Positions 24,807-33,662 of a stretch of 64,000 nucleotides of DNA are shown one piece after another. The notes beneath the pieces were generated by a model. The model searched no databases and had not been told where the DNA came from. It saw only the letters and a list, made by a program, of their open reading frames with translations. The stretch's first letter is position 1. Every line of letters starts with the position of its first letter. The DNA is from a virus, in IMG/VR virus record IMGVR_UViG_3300023174_004998, positions 32,551-96,550 of that record. The stretch is one strand, 5' to 3'. The translations under genes were made by a program, and so were the position numbers.

Positions 24807-25697
24807 TTAGTTTGTCTCAAAGTTCTTTTGAACGCGATATGTTTCGTCCGGGAACTTGGCCAAGTAAGCGTCAATCATGTGATCGAAACTACTGCCAAAT
24901 CTGGCTTTCAAACTTTTCAAGCTCACTGCCTGATCTTTTTCGTTCATGAACTGACCTGTTTGTTCGTTGTTGATGATATAGTCTTCACCACGATCGTGAT
25001 ATATTTCCAAATAATCACTGTCATTGTACACAGGCAGATCGCCAATGCTGTAGTCAAACCACAGCTGATACTTTTCACCTGGATGTTGAGGTTGTTGCGG
25101 TACAACTATCAGCAGGGGTGTGTTTTCAGCATAGTTGTTGAAATAGTTCTTGCCTTTGGTTGCCGCTGTACACCAGCGTGTGCCTTGCCCATAGTAACAG
25201 GCCGCGGCTTGATCGTAGGGCATGATCACTCGAACTTGCTGATCCTGATATATTTCTTCAGCCTGTCCTTTGTCTTTTAACTCAGGTGCTTCGGGATCTG
25301 GATATTCATCCATCACACTCATGAAGTCACCAAAGTTACTGTAGCCCAAGATATCATTTCTGGGTGCTGGTATTTTTTTTCTGCGAGTTAATACATAGAA
25401 CTTTTCCAAATATTCACGCACCTGTGTGAGTACATCTTCAAGAAATGTTTCACCTTTGATGTAGGTACGAGCCAACCAAGGCATGTACTGTTTGTTGGGT
25501 GAAGGGTCTGCCAGTTCCAACATGCGGATCAAAGCTTCTATAGTATCATCGTCGCTGTCTTGTGGGCCAAGATCACGACCCAGTACTCTGCGTATGCGGC
25601 CCGGCCCTTCTCTACGGAATGTGTTCAGCACTTGAGTTCCCAGGCGTTGCTTGGTTATGTCACGGCTGTATTCTAATAGGAATTCCTGGGCTCTCAT
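24807..25697 (-). CDS. Putative capsid-internal protein with GTxWCTA motif, 296 aa
   Basis: From ATG 25697 (ATGA overlap): MRAQEFLLEYSRD, targeting-like with LLE. A helical middle leads to a core with YYGQGTRWCTAATKGKNYFN and TPLLIVVPQQ, then EKYQLWFDY. The GTxWCTA signature is familiar from large phage proteins of unknown function and faintly resembles the HCV/WCT core of PcfJ-like proteins. No catalytic function can be named. Confidence 0.6.
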   Translation of the reverse strand: MRAQEFLLEYSRDITKQRLGTQVLNTFRREGPGRIRRVLGRDLGPQDSDDDTIEALIRMLELADPSPNKQYMPWLARTYIKGETFLEDVLTQVREYLEKFYVLTRRKKIPAPRNDILGYSNFGDFMSVMDEYPDPEAPELKDKGQAEEIYQDQQVRVIMPYDQAAACYYGQGTRWCTAATKGKNYFNNYAENTPLLIVVPQQPQHPGEKYQLWFDYSIGDLPVYNDSDYLEIYHDRGEDYIINNEQTGQFMNEKDQAVSLKSLKARFGSSFDHMIDAYLAKFPDETYRVQKNFETN

Positions 25698-25894
25698 TTC
25701 TTTCGCCCCGATTTCATATTGGCACACCAATGGTACATCTTGGCACGTTCGCCAGAAGCATTTTTAGCACGTCGACGTAGATCAGTTACACTGCCCGAGC
25801 AACTGGCACCTGCACGTTTTACACGGCCTGGGCGACTTTTTCCTTTGACCCGACCGTCGGCAAAGTTTTCCGTTACAAATTCATGTGCTCTCAT
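25694..25894 (-). CDS. Small basic putative capsid-internal protein, 66 aa
   Basis: Starts MRAHEFVTENF; cleavage after VTE leaves a 57-residue, very basic peptide with RPGRVKRAGASCSGSV, DLRRRAKNASGE and YHWCANMKSGRKK. It has two cysteines and many Lys/Arg, the composition expected for DNA condensation inside the head. ATGA overlaps on both sides. Confidence 0.7.
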   Translation of the reverse strand: MRAHEFVTENFADGRVKGKSRPGRVKRAGASCSGSVTDLRRRAKNASGERAKMYHWCANMKSGRKK

Positions 25895-26667
25895 AAACTA
25901 AAAGGATCCATTATAACTAAATGACCATCGCTTCTACGGCGCAGGTTTTCTATGTTGCTCAAATCTAACGGTGCATGACCGCCCAAGGCGTCAATGAGAT
26001 CTTCAGTGGCCATGAGCAACCCTTGGACTTCGTCGTCATCCAACTCAGGAGGCATTGGGTTATTCTGTTGATAAGCATCAGCATATCCACGTGCCGCCGC
26101 GTTCATCAAATCTTCAAGGTATTCCAATGTGGCTTCTTCATTGGCCACATAGTCCAGATATTCCATTTCATACACAAAATAAGTTTCACCGTTGAGAGAG
26201 AATTCACCTGTGTTGTAGATACGAGGATAGTAGGGATTGCGCTGATTGCGTAGGAAAAACGCTACATAATCTCGAACAATCTTTTCACGTTCAGGATCAC
26301 CAATGCCCAGCACTTTGACCACTGTGTTCCTAGGACTGACAAATGCCATCTGATCGCGGCCTTCGCCAGCAAACTGATACCCACGTTTGAAAAAGTAGTC
26401 TTCAATGTGTTGGCTGACTGTGAGTTCGTCATCAGCGTTGATTTCTGTAAGTCCTTTTTTCTTGGCAAAGTCAATTTGACGCAACATGGCATTGATGTCT
26501 ACTGGATCACGCCCACGTACTTTTAAATCTGTTTCTAAGTCCTGTGGTGATGGATCATCTTTTCTCAGCATGCCTGGGTGGCGAGCAAGACTGGGCCTTT
26601 TAGTAGTAGGCGGCACAATGGGGGTGACAGGAGTTATGACTTCAGTTACAAACTCTTGGGCTCTCAT
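25891..26667 (-). CDS. Protein-kinase-like putative capsid-internal protein, 258 aa
   Basis: ATG 26667 (ATGA overlap) gives MRAQEFVTEV, targeting-like. The body follows a kinase fold: a Gly-rich GEGRDQ (101-106), a VVKVLG strand with Lys118, and a YFVYEMEYL hinge (163-171). Next come LDLSNIENL with Asp235 and Asn238, like the catalytic-loop D-x-x-x-N, and HLVIMDPFSL with Asp254 at the DFG position. It could phosphorylate host proteins on ejection. It ends four residues past the DPF, so the usual C-lobe helices are missing. The assignment rests on these motifs. Confidence 0.6.
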   Translation of the reverse strand: MRAQEFVTEVITPVTPIVPPTTKRPSLARHPGMLRKDDPSPQDLETDLKVRGRDPVDINAMLRQIDFAKKKGLTEINADDELTVSQHIEDYFFKRGYQFAGEGRDQMAFVSPRNTVVKVLGIGDPEREKIVRDYVAFFLRNQRNPYYPRIYNTGEFSLNGETYFVYEMEYLDYVANEEATLEYLEDLMNAAARGYADAYQQNNPMPPELDDDEVQGLLMATEDLIDALGGHAPLDLSNIENLRRRSDGHLVIMDPFSL

Positions 26668-27257
26668 GATCCCATCCACCGTGCTATCATTGTGGTGCGA
26701 GCACTTGAATACACACCAGTGCCACGTCGAGTGCTACGCATGCTTCGGCTACCAGGTTCTACAGGAAATGTAAAACGAGTCCAAGTTTTGTTTTGATCTA
26801 CTACGTTGTCTCCAGGCCGTGGACGATATTCTGGAGTGCGTTCCATGGTATAGCCTTTGACTTCTACTCCTGGTATGGAGTTTAACATAAGCCACATGGC
26901 TTGTCCGTGCTTGGTTTGTGTGTCTCCAGCTTCCAATGTAAGTTTGAGTATGTTGAGAGCAATACCATACAGAGCCTTGCCCAATCCTCGACCACGATAG
27001 TCAGGATCTGTGGCCACAGTTTCCACTTGCCAGGTTTTCAATGGATCAAGAGTTGCGCCAAGATCCAGTTCCGCAACCAGGGTGTCACCGTCAAAGATCA
27101 TGATTTCCATAAATTCAGGATCTTTTTTGTTTACAGCATAGGTATAGCCACTGCCGCCTGGCAAAGGTTTTTTCTTTATTTTATAGTCAGGTTGTCTCAA
27201 TGTGTCTTTGTCACCAAAGTCACCTTGTGGTATGCGGGCTATTTCGTAAAATCTCAT
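26664..27257 (-). CDS. GNAT N-acetyltransferase, putative capsid-internal
   Basis: 197 residues from ATG 27257 (ATGA overlap). VETVATDPDYRGRGLGKAL contains the acetyl-CoA loop R-G-x-G-x-G/A (88-95) at the end of beta-4. DPEFMEIMIFDGDTLVAEL provides the preceding strands. The start MRFYEIARIP is of the MRxxEI type but has no clear protease site. The C-terminus is Arg/Ser-rich. Substrate is unknown: host protein, tRNA or antibiotic-like molecule. Confidence 0.8.
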   Translation of the reverse strand: MRFYEIARIPQGDFGDKDTLRQPDYKIKKKPLPGGSGYTYAVNKKDPEFMEIMIFDGDTLVAELDLGATLDPLKTWQVETVATDPDYRGRGLGKALYGIALNILKLTLEAGDTQTKHGQAMWLMLNSIPGVEVKGYTMERTPEYRPRPGDNVVDQNKTWTRFTFPVEPGSRSMRSTRRGTGVYSSARTTMIARWMGS

Positions 27258-30200
27258 ATCATCACCGGTAATACATCCAAGGCACCAGAGTAGTTGTTTT
27301 CTCTGGCCCACATTGATGCTATCCTGTTGGCATCACCTTGATTGTTGCCCGCTCCACTGAATCTATACAGTTCACGGCCAGCACCATCTACAACTTGCCA
27401 CTGCCCAGAAAATTGATTACCAAATGGTGCACCACTGGATTGAGGGAAGTTTTGTGCAACATCTGGTTCAATGTCTTGCACATGGCGTCGAAGCTCTGCA
27501 GACCAATCACCTATTCCTCCTGCAGGTTGCGGTTCACCTATTCTAGCTTTTAAATCTCGAGAGTCTTGAGCATTGTCTGCGGCTCGCTTGACATCCTGTG
27601 GTTGAATTTCTAAATCGTCAGCATTCTCAAAGTCGTGAAGTACAGCCACTCGGGCTAATAGTTTTTGTGCTTGATCTTGATCAACACGCAGTATACTATC
27701 AATCACACGACCTGTGGGTTTGTAAACAACATCCCAATTGCTTTTTTGTTTGGGTTCTTTGATGCGCTTGGCCATTTGAGCGCGAGCACTTAACTTTTTC
27801 TCTGGCTCAGGAGTGTTGTCGGGTCTGCGATATACCTCGTAATCGTCAGAAAGTCGATCTCCGTATTCGGCCTGGACCTTTTCTTTGGCACGATCAATGT
27901 CACCAGCTCTAACAGTCAGTATGATGTCACCGTAGCTATCCATGACATCAAACCAAGGTTGTTTTAACCGCACATCCAACTGACGTGGGTCGTTGCTGTA
28001 TTTTCTGGTATATTGATCGTATGCAGTATCGTAGTCACGAGCATAAAATGTATCAATGATTCCATCAGGACTATTTTTATTAGCCATGTCGTAGACTTCG
28101 TATTCTTGTTTGCCAGTGGTAGGTATTTCTTTTTGTAGTACAGTATCAGCCCACTGTTTCTTGAGTTGTTCTTTGTCAATGGTACCTGCTGAGTATTCAG
28201 AAAACAGTTTCAGTGCGTCATTCTGCGCACCTGGTGATATTAACTTGTAGAGTTTTTTAGCATACTCTCGGCGCTCAAGATCTGGACGGCTGGCAATGTA
28301 CATGGCACGAGCAAAACGCAACATGGTATCTTTGATATCGTCCCATTCGCCACGACTCTCCATGGAGAGATAATCGCCACCCGGTGATCGGAATTCAATA
28401 TAGCCATCCTGTATGTGCGCCGATGTGTATTTGCTAGTACCCACACCTTGCTGAACATAACGAGCAGCCAACTCAATGAGATTCTTCTGTACTAACTCCA
28501 ATGCGCCCATTGGATCTGTTTTGGCTTCTGTGAGGTCGCCACGATTTCTAGCACCCTGTATGTTTTGTTTGAGTTTGCCCATGGCCGAAGCCGCATAGGT
28601 ATTCGAAGCACGACCAAACTTGTCCAGTATGTACTCGTCACCCATGAACAGCACTAATTTAACATAGTCAACATCTCCGCCCACATAGGGTATAGATATG
28701 CCCATGTGCAGGCCTGTGCTGGAGTTGGTGTAGGCATCAGCTTCGTTTTGTGCCCACTCTATTACGTCTTTGAGCTTGTCAATGGTTTCCAACAATGGCA
28801 TAGGTGGACTAACAATTTCCAGCCCCATGTCGTCGCCGTCATCAGGATCTAAACTACCGTCGGGTTCAATGATCCAGCGACCTTCTTTGCGTGTGGTTGA
28901 GTGATAGTTTCCGCTGACTTTGACTTCCATGCCCACCGCTTGTTGAAGACTATCGCCAATTTCACTCCAGTCACGGTCTCCACCTCCGGATCCACCTCCG
29001 GTCCAGTAAGGCCAGTCAAGAGTATTTGAGTTGGCAATATCGCTCATGTAACCATAGCGATCGCGCAAGAAATCACGCTCATCGTAGTCACCTGAGTCTC
29101 GCATCATTTCAAAATAGTATTCGCGAGCATTGTCATAGTATTCGCCTTGGCTCTCTACTTCACTAATGACTTCAGTTTCAAAATCTTCATGTGCGGCATC
29201 TGAGGCTTCTTGATACTTTTGATACAATTCGTTTTGTTTGGCATAAGCTGTTTGATCACTGCTTCTTGTAAATCTTGGTGCATCCTCGCCAGCTTGTAAT
29301 ATTGCTTGTGAATCATCGTCGGGAAACAGTTCATCTATTTTGTCAGCAATGCGTTTTTCACGTTCTTCGTCATCACTCCAGACATTGGTTTCCATGTAGT
29401 CTCGGACTTGATCTTCAGCGTTTTCGCTCCAAGACTCTGCAATTTGTTCATCTGCCCATTCAACAAATTCTTCAAAAAGTGTGTCGCGCAGATCTCGAGC
29501 ACCGCGACCACTTAGACCATAACCCCAGTCATCGTTGGAAAAGAAGTCTATGACATGATCAATATCGTCTGCACGTTCATCATAGTCATAGTCCGGCTCC
29601 ATATCACCTTCGTCATCGTCACGCTTGGTATCACGGAAGATCAATTCAGCTTCAAAGCCAGCACGTATGCCTTGTGCTTCAGGACTACGAGCCCAGGCTT
29701 CCAAGGTGCCGGTGTTCATCCTTACTTCGTTTATGGGTTCAAATTCGCCAGACTCTTTGAATTCTTTCAGGGCATTGGCCAAGTTCTTCATCAACAAGTC
29801 AGGACGACCTTGACTGTCTGTTTGCAAGCCTAATTTATTGGCTTCCTTGCCCAACTGTCCAGGTTTGATGTCCACTGTGAGTGCTGTTTTAAATCTTGGA
29901 TCTCGGGCCTGTTTCTTTGTGGGAATATAACCTGATGCATTTTCACGCACAGGTGCAGGACCTTGTATCACAACCACAGCACGGAACTGACCACCTAGGT
30001 CATCGGCTTCATGTTCTACAGGGCGCCATTCGCCTATGGAAATAGGACCATATCTTCGGTTAGCGTCTGCGTAAGCGGCGTTGAGTGCGGCTTGATAAGC
30101 GTCTTCACGTGTACGTCCAATGCCGTTGGCTGCCACACGTTCACCTTGTGCTTGTGGTCCACCCCAGATGCGTTTTCCACCCACACGTATTTCTTGATTG

Positions 30201-32650
30201 CCACGTGCTAGATCTCTTGCTATGCCTTTTAATTCTTCTTCGGCTCCTGCCTTGGTAAAGGTCTTGGGAGCATTGTATATCACACGCCCTAGATCATACG
30301 CAGGGCTCTGTGCTTTGGCAGCAGGCGATCCCAGGGCCATGGCTCCAGCCACAGCGGCAGTGCCCAGAGCTTTGCCTAGGCCTTCGTCTAGATCATCCAA
30401 TCTCCGTTGCCATTCTATTTCTTCTGGTGTACGAGGATCTTTCCAGTCGGGATTTTTTGTCAAATCCTGTAGTTCATAGGTATTAGCGCCCATTGGAACC
30501 AAGCCCAGGTACTGATGACTGTTGGGGGCCAAAAACGTTTGATCACTGCGCCAGCCACCTTGTTCCATGCCTTTGGCAGTTTTATACCAGGGTCGCCAAC
30601 TATACTTAAACCTGACCAGGTTGCGTCCATCAATAATCTGTTGAGAAACAACCTGTCTGAGCACTGCCTGTGTGCGGTATTGAGTATTTTGCTCTCTATC
30701 AGCCCAGGGATACCATACAATCTTGGCCTTTTTCTTCAACAAGGCACGTATCTGATCCCCCAAGGGATTGTGCAAGTCTGCTTCAGTGCGTTTTCTGGGA
30801 TGCCAGCTATCATCGTCGTCTTCGTCCTCCCAACGATCGCCATCATTTTTTGGTGGCTTGATCGGAGGTGATATTGATCCACCGCCTGGAGCAAATTCGG
30901 ACAAGTTCTGTTGACGATACATCTGATACATTTTTACATAGTCTTGTTCTTGTCGAGTCAACGGACGACCTAATTTGACCTTAGCAATTATGAATCGATA
31001 GTATTGTTCAGCATCGCGATCTTTACTGACAGGAGTGGCAATAGTCTCACCCACGTTGTAGGTAGGATCAGTCTTTTGTCGTGGCATACCTGCGGGCTGG
31101 TTGGGATCCACAGGGTCAATGTCTGTAGTATCAAGTCCTAATCTTTTTAAATGGTCGATATACTTGTGTTCGGTATTTTCATCACCAAAACTTACAATGG
31201 TACTAGGTGGCCCTTTACCAAACTCGCTGGGGTCAACTTGATCTAGATTGGCAATGTGTTTGCCAAGTTTATACCAGTCGTACACATCTGAAACATCCAC
31301 ACGCACTGTGCCTCGGGGCATGGTGGGTTTGAATTCTGGGCCAGGCGGAGTCTGATCACCATATTGTGCGGCCACGCTGTCACCATCTTCGCTCACAGTG
31401 CTGGCAAAGAACTCAGGATATTTGTTTTGAAAATGGCGCATGATAATACCTGCTTCGGTATTGGCTTCATTTTCGTAGGGGCTTCCTGTGCGACCTGCTG
31501 TGTCAGGCATTGATTTGCCCAGGCGTTCGTGCTGACGATAGTGCGTCAACTCATGTGCCAAGGTACGCAGTATGTCCATGACATGACGATCTTTGGTTTC
31601 CACTTCCACAGTTTTGTGATCATCTACATAGTGACCCATGGAGTGGATGTCGTGGCTGAGTTCACCTTTGCGTAACTTGATTTTGGGAAGTTGTTTTAAT
31701 TTCAAATACTTGGCAGCAAAGTGTACAAAACGACGTACCACCTTGTCCAATGGAATCGCTTTCTTTTCAACATTTACTGTGGATTCTTTTACTGACTCAC
31801 CGCCACCACCATCACCACCGCCATCACCACCGCCATCTGTGGCAGCATCGGTTTGTCCATAATAATGATAGCCTGGATAATAGTATCCGCCGAAGGCGCC
31901 GTACTTAAATGTTTTCTTCTTCTTCTTTTTCTTTCGGCGCTCATCAAGACTGAGTTTGGTATCTTCGAGAGCAGCCTTGTGATCAAATATCTTTTGTATC
32001 AAGCCCTGTTTACGCAGTATTTTATAAGCAAGATTTTCTGGACCAAATTCACCATGCTTGTCTAAGCCTGCTTGACGATATTTCTTCAAGGTATCTGTGA
32101 TGTGTGTGACTCGATCTAGGTCATTGGTGGATAATGCAAGCTCAATCAGTTTCTTTAATTTTTCGTATTTTTGTTGTGTGGATTTCTCGTCGAGATTGCC
32201 CCGGCGCTGAACAGGAATACGATTCCAGTCATTGTCAATGATGCTATACTCGCCCAGGCTACGCACAGGTTTGTTCGAGTCTTGAACATAGAGCTCAACG
32301 TCATAGCCTCTGATTTTTATATCGTGTTGATCGTTGTATTGATATTTTTTAGCATTAAAAAGCTCTTGATAAACATCGTCAGGATTGAGCCGGCTGAAAT
32401 CAACTAATAAGTGTAGGTCAATGTCGGAATGAGGAGTATAAGAGAAAGCGGCGTTGGAGCCACTCACAGTGATATCTTCTATGGCCAGATCATCGATGCC
32501 CATAAAGGTCTTAAAATCATCAGCGATTTTAAGCAGGGCATCGCGCACTTCGGGGCGCATGGTCTTGCCGTCCCAAAGTGCTGGATTAAGCTCAGTGTGA
32601 AACTTTACCGCGTCTGACAGGCGGTAGCTGTCTAATTCGTAGATGTCCAT
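27254..32650 (-). CDS. Giant multidomain protein: nucleotidyltransferase, metallopeptidase, amidoligase-like; probable polyprotein
   Basis: 1,798 residues. Residues 20-130 form a pol-beta-type nucleotidyltransferase (VSGSNAAFSYTPHSDIDLHL, GS and DxD). A Lys run (239-245) and Gly/Asp linker (271-283) follow. At 365-369 HELTH with a downstream Glu (ENEANTEAG) marks a zinc metallopeptidase. After NLSE (581-584) comes FAPGGGS. After DLDE (752-755) lies a hydrophobic stretch ending SPAAKAQS. After PINE (971-974) an amidoligase-like domain begins (GFEAEL, WIIEPDGSLD, GLEIVSPP, TGLHMGIS). After DLTE (1371-1374) a further part follows. These LxE/IxE points fit prohead-protease cleavage. The C-terminal 400 residues are unrecognised. 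Confidence 0.8.
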   Translation of the reverse strand: MDIYELDSYRLSDAVKFHTELNPALWDGKTMRPEVRDALLKIADDFKTFMGIDDLAIEDITVSGSNAAFSYTPHSDIDLHLLVDFSRLNPDDVYQELFNAKKYQYNDQHDIKIRGYDVELYVQDSNKPVRSLGEYSIIDNDWNRIPVQRRGNLDEKSTQQKYEKLKKLIELALSTNDLDRVTHITDTLKKYRQAGLDKHGEFGPENLAYKILRKQGLIQKIFDHKAALEDTKLSLDERRKKKKKKKTFKYGAFGGYYYPGYHYYGQTDAATDGGGDGGGDGGGGESVKESTVNVEKKAIPLDKVVRRFVHFAAKYLKLKQLPKIKLRKGELSHDIHSMGHYVDDHKTVEVETKDRHVMDILRTLAHELTHYRQHERLGKSMPDTAGRTGSPYENEANTEAGIIMRHFQNKYPEFFASTVSEDGDSVAAQYGDQTPPGPEFKPTMPRGTVRVDVSDVYDWYKLGKHIANLDQVDPSEFGKGPPSTIVSFGDENTEHKYIDHLKRLGLDTTDIDPVDPNQPAGMPRQKTDPTYNVGETIATPVSKDRDAEQYYRFIIAKVKLGRPLTRQEQDYVKMYQMYRQQNLSEFAPGGGSISPPIKPPKNDGDRWEDEDDDDSWHPRKRTEADLHNPLGDQIRALLKKKAKIVWYPWADREQNTQYRTQAVLRQVVSQQIIDGRNLVRFKYSWRPWYKTAKGMEQGGWRSDQTFLAPNSHQYLGLVPMGANTYELQDLTKNPDWKDPRTPEEIEWQRRLDDLDEGLGKALGTAAVAGAMALGSPAAKAQSPAYDLGRVIYNAPKTFTKAGAEEELKGIARDLARGNQEIRVGGKRIWGGPQAQGERVAANGIGRTREDAYQAALNAAYADANRRYGPISIGEWRPVEHEADDLGGQFRAVVVIQGPAPVRENASGYIPTKKQARDPRFKTALTVDIKPGQLGKEANKLGLQTDSQGRPDLLMKNLANALKEFKESGEFEPINEVRMNTGTLEAWARSPEAQGIRAGFEAELIFRDTKRDDDEGDMEPDYDYDERADDIDHVIDFFSNDDWGYGLSGRGARDLRDTLFEEFVEWADEQIAESWSENAEDQVRDYMETNVWSDDEEREKRIADKIDELFPDDDSQAILQAGEDAPRFTRSSDQTAYAKQNELYQKYQEASDAAHEDFETEVISEVESQGEYYDNAREYYFEMMRDSGDYDERDFLRDRYGYMSDIANSNTLDWPYWTGGGSGGGDRDWSEIGDSLQQAVGMEVKVSGNYHSTTRKEGRWIIEPDGSLDPDDGDDMGLEIVSPPMPLLETIDKLKDVIEWAQNEADAYTNSSTGLHMGISIPYVGGDVDYVKLVLFMGDEYILDKFGRASNTYAASAMGKLKQNIQGARNRGDLTEAKTDPMGALELVQKNLIELAARYVQQGVGTSKYTSAHIQDGYIEFRSPGGDYLSMESRGEWDDIKDTMLRFARAMYIASRPDLERREYAKKLYKLISPGAQNDALKLFSEYSAGTIDKEQLKKQWADTVLQKEIPTTGKQEYEVYDMANKNSPDGIIDTFYARDYDTAYDQYTRKYSNDPRQLDVRLKQPWFDVMDSYGDIILTVRAGDIDRAKEKVQAEYGDRLSDDYEVYRRPDNTPEPEKKLSARAQMAKRIKEPKQKSNWDVVYKPTGRVIDSILRVDQDQAQKLLARVAVLHDFENADDLEIQPQDVKRAADNAQDSRDLKARIGEPQPAGGIGDWSAELRRHVQDIEPDVAQNFPQSSGAPFGNQFSGQWQVVDGAGRELYRFSGAGNNQGDANRIASMWARENNYSGALDVLPVMI

Positions 32651-32658
32651 CGTACATC

Positions 32659-32666
32659 TATTTATT
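32659..32666 (-). promoter_or_regulatory. Late-promoter-like octamer before the giant protein
   Basis: Minus strand AATAAATA ends eight nt before ATG 32650; a second TCTAAATA overlaps it upstream (32670-32663). The octamer overlaps the stop of the glycosyltransferase gene. Confidence 0.45.
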
Positions 32667-33624
32667 TAGATTTAGCTTTGGCCTTTTTTGTTGAAGGGTT
32701 GGTTTTTGCCACTACTTTGGCAGCAGGTTGTGGTGCCGGAACCTTGACAGTTTCATAGTTTGAAAAATCACTGGTCATGGGCTGATTGGCCTGCTGTGCT
32801 TGTTGTGCTTGCTGTTGTGCGGCCACTACCATTTGTCCTGCATCATGTTCCTTTTTCAAGGCTTCATACAGGGCTGGTTGTGTGGCATAATCAAACACAT
32901 AGGTTCCTGTGTGTTTCAGCAACACACGCTTGTCTACCCAAACTTCGCCACCAAAGTCACGCCAGTTTTCACAGAAAGTCCAGTCTTCTGAATAGTAACG
33001 GTTCTCACGAACTGCTGTGTCAAAGTAGGTCTTCATGTGTGGATCAAGTTCTTTGGGCAAGCCAATGTCATTGGCAAATGTTTTGACTGCAGGATGACGA
33101 TTTAGTTTTTCAAACACATGGCGCTTGATCAACATAAAGCCTGTGCCTGTTTTTGATACTTCTTGTAGCGGACCGTCTTCTTTGGCACCTTCAAAACCAT
33201 TTACTACCCACTTAACGGGCATGGTCTTCATTGGGTATAAACCACCAATGACGTCTTTGTCAGCATTGAGCATGACCAACAAGTGCCATGGCTCCCAGCC
33301 AATGTCAGCATCAATGAACATCAAGTGGGTGGATGTTGGTGTGTTGAGGAATTTGGCAACTAGAGTATTTCTAGCACGTGAAATCAATGACTCATTGGTC
33401 ATGGTTTCTATAGTCCAATCCAAGCCCAATTGACGGCAAGTGTTTGACCATTTGATATAGCTCATGAATGTGCTTTCTGTGAGCATGCCTCCATAGCAGG
33501 GCATACAAATATGCACACGCTGTTGGCGCAAATAATCAATGTTTACTTGAATCTGTTGTTGGCCAGGCTGAGCCTGTTCTTGTGGAGCCTGTTCAGGCTG
33601 TTGTGGGTTTTGTTGTTCGGACAT
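32662..33624 (-). CDS. GT-A-type glycosyltransferase-like protein
   Basis: 320 residues. A Gln/Pro-rich N-terminal 28 residues precede a GT-A-like core: VHICMPCYGG, then SLISRARNTLVAKFL and THLMFIDADIGWEPWH with the DxD-type DAD. GTGFMLIKRHVFEKL and a C-terminal EDWTFCENWRDFGGEVWVD follow. The C-terminal 60 residues are Gln/Ala/Pro/Lys low complexity. From memory, relatives are common in T4-like marine phages. It may glycosylate virion proteins or DNA. Two promoters, sigma70-like and late-like, precede it, suggesting expression throughout infection. Confidence 0.75.
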   Translation of the reverse strand: MSEQQNPQQPEQAPQEQAQPGQQQIQVNIDYLRQQRVHICMPCYGGMLTESTFMSYIKWSNTCRQLGLDWTIETMTNESLISRARNTLVAKFLNTPTSTHLMFIDADIGWEPWHLLVMLNADKDVIGGLYPMKTMPVKWVVNGFEGAKEDGPLQEVSKTGTGFMLIKRHVFEKLNRHPAVKTFANDIGLPKELDPHMKTYFDTAVRENRYYSEDWTFCENWRDFGGEVWVDKRVLLKHTGTYVFDYATQPALYEALKKEHDAGQMVVAAQQQAQQAQQANQPMTSDFSNYETVKVPAPQPAAKVVAKTNPSTKKAKAKSK

Positions 33625-33649
33625 GTTTTCCTCTGAAATAATGTGCGTA

Positions 33650-33657
33650 TATTTAGT
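33650..33657 (-). promoter_or_regulatory. Late-promoter-like octamer of the glycosyltransferase
   Basis: Minus strand ACTAAATA, 25 nt before ATG 33624, with AGAGGAAA as ribosome binding site in between. Confidence 0.55.
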
Positions 33658-33662
33658 TTACT

